Source: JALYSX01 sp036510515 (GTDB taxonomy: Bacteria > Vulcanimicrobiota > Vulcanimicrobiia > Vulcanimicrobiales > Vulcanimicrobiaceae). From it: a stretch of 57,815 bases of DNA. Of the stretch, positions 57,303 through 57,815 are shown piece after piece. Below the pieces are notes generated by a model, which was given only the letters and a program-made list of their open reading frames with translations, searched no databases and was not told the DNA's origin. Position numbers and translations under genes: made by a program. The stretch is taken from the NCBI GenBank assembly GCA_036510515.1, contig DATCDS010000115.1:1-57815 (forward strand), read 5' to 3'. Positions within the stretch are counted from its first letter, which is position 1; each line of letters starts with the position of its first letter.

Positions 57303-57815
57303 GCGAGTACGTCTGGTTCGACGGCATCGTGCGCGATGCAGACGATGTCCACATCCGGCCGTTCACGCACGCGTTGCATTACGGCACCGCGGTCTTCGAG
57401 GGTATTCGCGCGTACGATGTCGACGGCGCTGCGGCCGTGTTCCGCTTACGCGACCATCTCGAGCGGCTGTATCGTTCGGCATGCGTGTACGGGTTGGAGC
57501 CGCGGCCCACGCTCGACGACTTGGCCGACGCGATCTTTGCCACGCTCGATGCCAACGCGTACGTCGACGGATACATTCGCCCGCTGGTGTTCTTCGGCGA
57601 GAAGGGCATCTCGCTGACGCCGCGGCTGTTCTGTCCGACCCACGTCTTGATCGCGTTGCGTCCGCTGCGTGGTTCGTTGATCGGCAACGATCCCGACGGC
57701 TGCCGCGTCACGATTTCGCCATGGCGTAAGACGCCATCGATCTCGATGCCCTCGACGGTTAAGGGCAGTGGGCACTACGTCAACTCCGTGCTGGCGCTCC
57801 AAGAAGCGCAGGGCC
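57299..57815 (+). CDS. ilvE: Branched-chain amino-acid aminotransferase (5' part; runs off the window)
   Basis: 172 codons are visible with no stop before the right edge. Class IV PLP-enzyme signature: MSEYVWFDGIVRDADDVHI, HALHYGTAVFEGIRAY, FRLRDHLERLYRSA and the PLP-lysine region STVKGSGHYVNSVLALQEA near the edge. It transfers the amino group from glutamate in the last step of valine, leucine and isoleucine synthesis. It starts with an ATGA overlap of the ilvD stop and completes the ilvB-N-C-D-E order. Confidence 0.93.
   Translation, partial: MSEYVWFDGIVRDADDVHIRPFTHALHYGTAVFEGIRAYDVDGAAAVFRLRDHLERLYRSACVYGLEPRPTLDDLADAIFATLDANAYVDGYIRPLVFFGEKGISLTPRLFCPTHVLIALRPLRGSLIGNDPDGCRVTISPWRKTPSISMPSTVKGSGHYVNSVLALQEAQG

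Overview
The window is dense, GC-rich bacterial DNA with little intergenic space. Its mix of TonB-type outer-membrane receptors carrying an N-terminal carboxypeptidase-regulatory-like domain, an LPS-heptose epimerase, secreted M16 peptidases and many small Sec-exported proteins points to a diderm bacterium. The style resembles uncultivated groups such as Eremiobacterota (WPS-2), but I infer this from gene content only and no marker gene here proves it.

Layout. 1-2.2 kb: an ECF sigma/anti-sigma pair and a secreted phosphoesterase coupled to a 34-residue membrane peptide. 2.2-6.9 kb (minus): a likely operon of a four-helix membrane protein, a TonB-dependent receptor, a heptose epimerase (hldD) and a His-rich anchored protein. 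7-12 kb (plus): a conserved hypothetical, a YmdB-type phosphodiesterase, a PHP phosphoesterase and an M16 peptidase broken by a frameshift. 11.9-15.1 kb: one-carbon genes (FTCD-C cyclodeaminase, ahcY, metK). 15.1-19.4 kb: two tandem glycine-zipper exported proteins, an MFS exporter, a nitronate-monooxygenase-like flavoprotein and a DUF1275 protein.

19.5-30.3 kb is accessory. A tRNA-Asn gene is followed by two tandem integrated islands, marked by three exact 42-bp copies of the tRNA 3' end. Island 1 carries an ECF sigma/anti-sigma pair. Island 2 carries a decayed tyrosine integrase, a large TonB receptor behind a 10-base poly-C tract, an IS256 remnant, a defective SRAP gene and a beta-lactamase-fold serine hydrolase.

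30.6-44.4 kb is an envelope/secretome region. It holds six small exported proteins that share one short motif with constant spacing, a second M16 peptidase, a DUF5117-type metalloprotease, a coiled-coil membrane protein, a propeller-like protein, a small beta-barrel and a third TonB-type receptor that was probably once fused to the next ORF. 44.4-51.1 kb: an alkylation-repair pair (Ada-AlkA and Ogt), cupins, a periplasmic binding protein and a TlpA-TPR protein.

51.1-57.8 kb holds branched-chain amino-acid synthesis: leuA on the minus strand and ilvB-ilvN-ilvC-ilvD-ilvE on the plus strand. Between them lies a compact control region of two divergent promoters, two very short leader peptides (one Leu-rich, one Leu/Val/Ile-rich) and two near-identical intrinsic terminators, the classical architecture of ribosome-mediated attenuation. 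Four genes carry apparent one-base frameshifts, most of them assignable to short G runs, so either base-calling errors or real decay should be considered.
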